Assembly (NCBI GenBank): GCA_905212635.1 | Contig: CAJMFH010000012.1 | Location: 1 to 64,000 of the forward strand | DNA from: an uncultured Lachnoclostridium sp. | Lineage (GTDB): Bacteria; Bacillota; Clostridia; Lachnospirales; Lachnospiraceae | Direction: 5' to 3' | Length of the DNA stretch: 64,000 nucleotides | Shown: piece after piece, positions 61,751-64,000 of the stretch | Position numbering within the stretch: position 1 is the first letter of the stretch | Layout: each line of letters begins with the position of its first letter | Program-made: the position numbers and the translations under genes | The notes under the pieces: model-generated | The model's input: only the letters and a program-made list of their open reading frames with translations | What the model was told of the DNA's origin: nothing | The model's database searches: none

Positions 61751-62371
61751 GGCAATTCCATATTTTCCCAAATCCACCCGTCCATTTTTGACGGATATAC
61801 CGTCTTCTTCCAACAATCTGGTCTGCCCGCCTTCCCCACCAAAGGCAAATTTGCCGGCAAGTTCTCCTTTGCCGTTGACTACCCGGAAACAGGGAATGTG
61901 CTCGGGATCCGGATTTTTGTGGAGAGCATTTCCGACCGCACGTGCCATCTTCGGATTTCCTGCCATCTGCGCAACCTGTCCATAAGTTGCCACATGCCCT
62001 TTCGGAATCTTTTTTACTGCCTCGTAAATCCGTTTTGTCGGACTATCGGTAACAAGGTCATAACTTTCTGCGATCATCTGCCGGACTTCTTTTTCCGGTA
62101 TCGTTCCATCCAAAATAATTGTATTCCAGTGTTCTTTATTTTGATGCCAGCCCGGTATAACGGCATCATAAGCCGCCCGCCAAAAATCTCTCGTCTCCGG
62201 ATTCACTTTCACATTAAGCCAGATTTTTCCCTCTTTTTCATATGTCCACAAAAACGCCTTTTTTGACTTTTTTACTCGCACTAACTGCCAGTTCTGATCC
62301 CGGAATGGGGCATCCTGATAAGTCTCCGCAAAAGACAGCGCGTAATTCAATGCTTCTTCTCTTGTTTTCAT
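61730..62371 (-). CDS. YjbR/MmcQ domain fused to alkyltransferase-like MGMT domain
   Basis: Protein of 213 aa. The N-terminal half (about 1-110) is a YjbR/MmcQ DNA-binding-like fold (PFRDQNWQLVRVKKSKKAF, cut here, and GWHQNKEHWNTIIL). The C-terminal half (about 115-200) is the DNA-binding domain of O6-alkylguanine-DNA alkyltransferase: VATYGQVAQMAG, then the active-site region IPCFRVV, where PCHRV is usual. The Cys is kept but the His is Phe. It might still repair, or act as an alkyl-lesion sensor. AGGAGA ribosome site; likely co-transcribed with the MATE gene 10 nt upstream. Confidence 0.86.
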   Translation of the reverse strand: MKTREEALNYALSFAETYQDAPFRDQNWQLVRVKKSKKAFLWTYEKEGKIWLNVKVNPETRDFWRAAYDAVIPGWHQNKEHWNTIILDGTIPEKEVRQMIAESYDLVTDSPTKRIYEAVKKIPKGHVATYGQVAQMAGNPKMARAVGNALHKNPDPEHIPCFRVVNGKGELAGKFAFGGEGGQTRLLEEDGISVKNGRVDLGKYGIALSEKFL

Positions 62372-62381
62372 ATGCTTTCTC

Positions 62382-63707
62382 CTAATATTTCAATCTTTTA
62401 TACAAAACAAATGCCACTGCACTTGCAGTCATTTCCGCAATCCAGAAACAGTTCCAGACAGCTGAACCACCTAACATGATTCCCAGCAGATAAGCCGCCG
62501 GAATAATAACGACAATATAACGCAGCAATGAAATCACAAGGGACTGGCCCCCTTTTCCGAGTGCCTCCAGCATTCCACTTACGGTAACCGAAAGCGAAGA
62601 AATAACAAATCCCATACAAATGATATGGATTGCCGCACTTCCCTCAGCAATTGTCTGTGCATTGGCTGTAAATAGTCCCATGAGATTTTCTGAAAATCCA
62701 AGGCAAATCCCCATTCCAACTGCCATAATGGCTGCAATCATAACGAGCGACGTACGAAAAATCCGTCTCACTCTTGCCAACTCACCGGCACCATAATTGT
62801 AACTAATGATTGGACGGATTCCCTGAACGATTCCGTTAGCTGAAAGATAAATAAACGTCTGTAATTTGTAGTAGATTCCCAACACCAGCACATACGTTTC
62901 AGAATAAACAGCAAGGATCCCATTCAATGCCGTGATCATAAAGGATGGCAAAGCAAGATTTAATGTCGCAGGAATTCCAACTCCATACATTTGCCGGCAC
63001 AATTGTTTCCGTATCAGGTTTTTATGCCAGGTCATCTGAAATGCCATCGGTCTCTTAATAAATATAATAATATATACTGCCAAAGGTATCACCTGTCCGA
63101 TTCCGGTTGCCAGTGCTGCGCCGGCTATACCCATTTTCGGAAAAAAGCCAATTCCAAAGATTAGCATTGGATCCAGAATAATATTGACAACACACCCACA
63201 AAGCATACTGATCATAGATACTTTCATTCGCCCTTCTGCCTGAAAAATCTTTTCAAATGTAATCGCCACTACATTCGGAATGGTAAACGCAAAGACGATC
63301 CATGCATATTTTACAGCATCTTCCAGTATCAGCTGCTGGTCGGTAAACATCCCGACAAAATAACGTGCTGAGCCGATACTAAACAGGGTAAGAAGGATTC
63401 CGTGTACAATACTGAGCAACGTTCCGGAAGTTACTACATCATTGGCGTTTTTCCGTTCTCCCGCTCCCAGATAAAAGGCGGCTGCCGCATTGATGCCAAT
63501 CCCAAATCCTACGGCAATCGCCGTTTCCAATAACTGAAGCGGATATACCAGCGACAATGCTGTCATCGCCTGTTCACTGATCTGCGCAACAAAATAACTG
63601 TCAACAATATTGTAAAGAGAATTGACTAGCATCGACAACATCATCGGCAATGACATCGACAATACCAGCGGCAGAATTTTCTTCTCCTTCATAAATGTTT
63701 GTTCCAT
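62382..63707 (-). CDS. MATE-family efflux transporter
   Basis: Third MATE protein, about 441 aa. PMMLSMLVNSLYNIVDSYFVAQ, here cited by its core NSLYNIVDSYFV, is the family's helix 1. The second half contains GIPATLNLALPSFM. Start at 63707, ten nt after AGGAGG; the frame continues upstream to 63767 without a better site. It is followed within 10 nt by the YjbR-MGMT gene. The leader contains the large repeat structure at 63747. Confidence 0.9.
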   Translation of the reverse strand: MEQTFMKEKKILPLVLSMSLPMMLSMLVNSLYNIVDSYFVAQISEQAMTALSLVYPLQLLETAIAVGFGIGINAAAAFYLGAGERKNANDVVTSGTLLSIVHGILLTLFSIGSARYFVGMFTDQQLILEDAVKYAWIVFAFTIPNVVAITFEKIFQAEGRMKVSMISMLCGCVVNIILDPMLIFGIGFFPKMGIAGAALATGIGQVIPLAVYIIIFIKRPMAFQMTWHKNLIRKQLCRQMYGVGIPATLNLALPSFMITALNGILAVYSETYVLVLGIYYKLQTFIYLSANGIVQGIRPIISYNYGAGELARVRRIFRTSLVMIAAIMAVGMGICLGFSENLMGLFTANAQTIAEGSAAIHIICMGFVISSLSVTVSGMLEALGKGGQSLVISLLRYIVVIIPAAYLLGIMLGGSAVWNCFWIAEMTASAVAFVLYKRLKY

Positions 63708-63746
63708 GGTACAACTTCCTCCTGATTCCTTCGTTCCGTGAATCTT

Positions 63747-63959
63747 GTGAAACAACGAGACACGCATTCTTCGCGCCTTTGGCGCTCATCATCGTGACAG
63801 TCGTCACATTCTTCCGTTCAAAGCAACGAGACACGCACTCTTCGCGCCTTTGGCGCTCATCGTCGTGACAGTCGTCACATATTCGCTCAAACCTGCTGTG
63901 GGTTTTGTGCAAGCACAACCCACGACAGGTTTGGGCGAATGCGTGTCTTGTTGTTTCAC
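63747..63959. repeat. 213-bp inverted-repeat element with internal direct repeats
   Basis: Outer 23-bp arms, GTGAAACAACGAGACACGCA... at 63747 and the reverse complement ending at 63959, differ at one base. Inside are two 57-bp direct repeats (63753-63809 and 63824-63880) each with GCGCC-TTT-GGCGC and GTGAC/GTCAC hairpins. A strong inner hairpin (about 63892-63940) pairs CAAACCTG with CAGGTTTG and GTGGGTT with AACCCAC, with GTGCAAGCAC at its tip. No gene; lies in the upstream region of the MATE gene. Confidence 0.88.
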
Positions 63960-63960
63960 G

Positions 63961-64000
63961 AAAAAAATCACACCATCCGGACAGCCTCCAGATGATGTGA
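63961..64000 (-). terminator. Terminator of a gene beyond the right edge
   Basis: TCACACCATC / GATGATGTGA stem (one mismatch) followed on the minus strand by TTTTTTTCG. It should end a minus-strand gene that lies to the right of the window. Confidence 0.82.

Noticed and set aside
63601..63918. 105-aa minus-strand frame through the right-edge repeats
   Set aside because: It translates the 57-bp direct repeats and runs out of frame into the MATE gene.
1..64000. tRNA and rRNA genes
   Set aside because: No cloverleaf with GTTC-type T arm or rRNA sequence was noticed in the gaps by eye; a tRNAscan run would settle it.

Overview
The window looks like chromosome from a low-to-moderate G+C anaerobic Firmicute, most likely Lachnospiraceae (Clostridia). 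Supporting this are spore-germination genes (spoVAD/spoVAE), a T-box leader, a SecDF fusion, the block rho-rpmE-DUF1385-prmC-prfA, Lys-rich Big_2-type surface proteins, and near-consensus sigma-A promoters with AGGAGG-type ribosome binding sites. I found no rRNA, tRNA, phage, transposase or CRISPR array. Genus is not resolved.

Layout. 1-3.8 kb: an array of 63-bp hairpin repeats, then a MacAB-type efflux operon. 3.9-22 kb: a long minus-strand housekeeping run (UDPGP, rho, rpmE, DUF1385, prmC, prfA, a PAS-REC protein, an AI-2E-type permease, a TetM-like GTPase fused to a Rae1/YacP nuclease domain, a SpoU methyltransferase, NfeD, SPFH, argF, citrate synthase, a small conserved protein, coaX, dusB). 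22-25 kb: malic enzyme, a radical SAM protein and a DUF4364 winged-helix protein, overlapping on the plus strand. 25-34 kb: secreted and cell-surface genes (M23 peptidase, BspA-like LRR protein, Big_2-GDPD, polysaccharide deacetylase) and a second AI-2E-type permease. 35-40 kb: spoVAD/E, secDF, tadA, pta. 40-45 kb: a MarR-controlled heterodimeric ABC exporter. 45-53 kb: NUDIX, a FIST/soluble chemoreceptor pair, a WYL regulator, and a TetR-controlled FtsX-type ABC system. 53-64 kb: three MATE exporters, a divergent RsmH, CstA behind a T-box, an LRR lipoprotein, and a YjbR-MGMT fusion.

Most notable observations. (1) A family of four palindromic elements (arms TGTAACTATTCAGG / CCTGAATAGTTACA). 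All are oriented the same way relative to the downstream gene. In three cases the element begins 4-6 nt after the predicted transcription start. The downstream genes are unrelated (efflux pump, zinc-ribbon protein, FIST/chemoreceptor, lipoprotein). (2) A ribosome-acting GTPase fused to an A-site mRNA nuclease domain. (3) Rho carrying a 4 x 15-residue Asn/Gln/Tyr repeat that resembles a prion-like domain. (4) A T-box leader in front of the cstA carbon-starvation/peptide transporter. (5) Clear operators for the MarR and TetR systems. (6) Three other long inverted or tandem repeat structures between genes.
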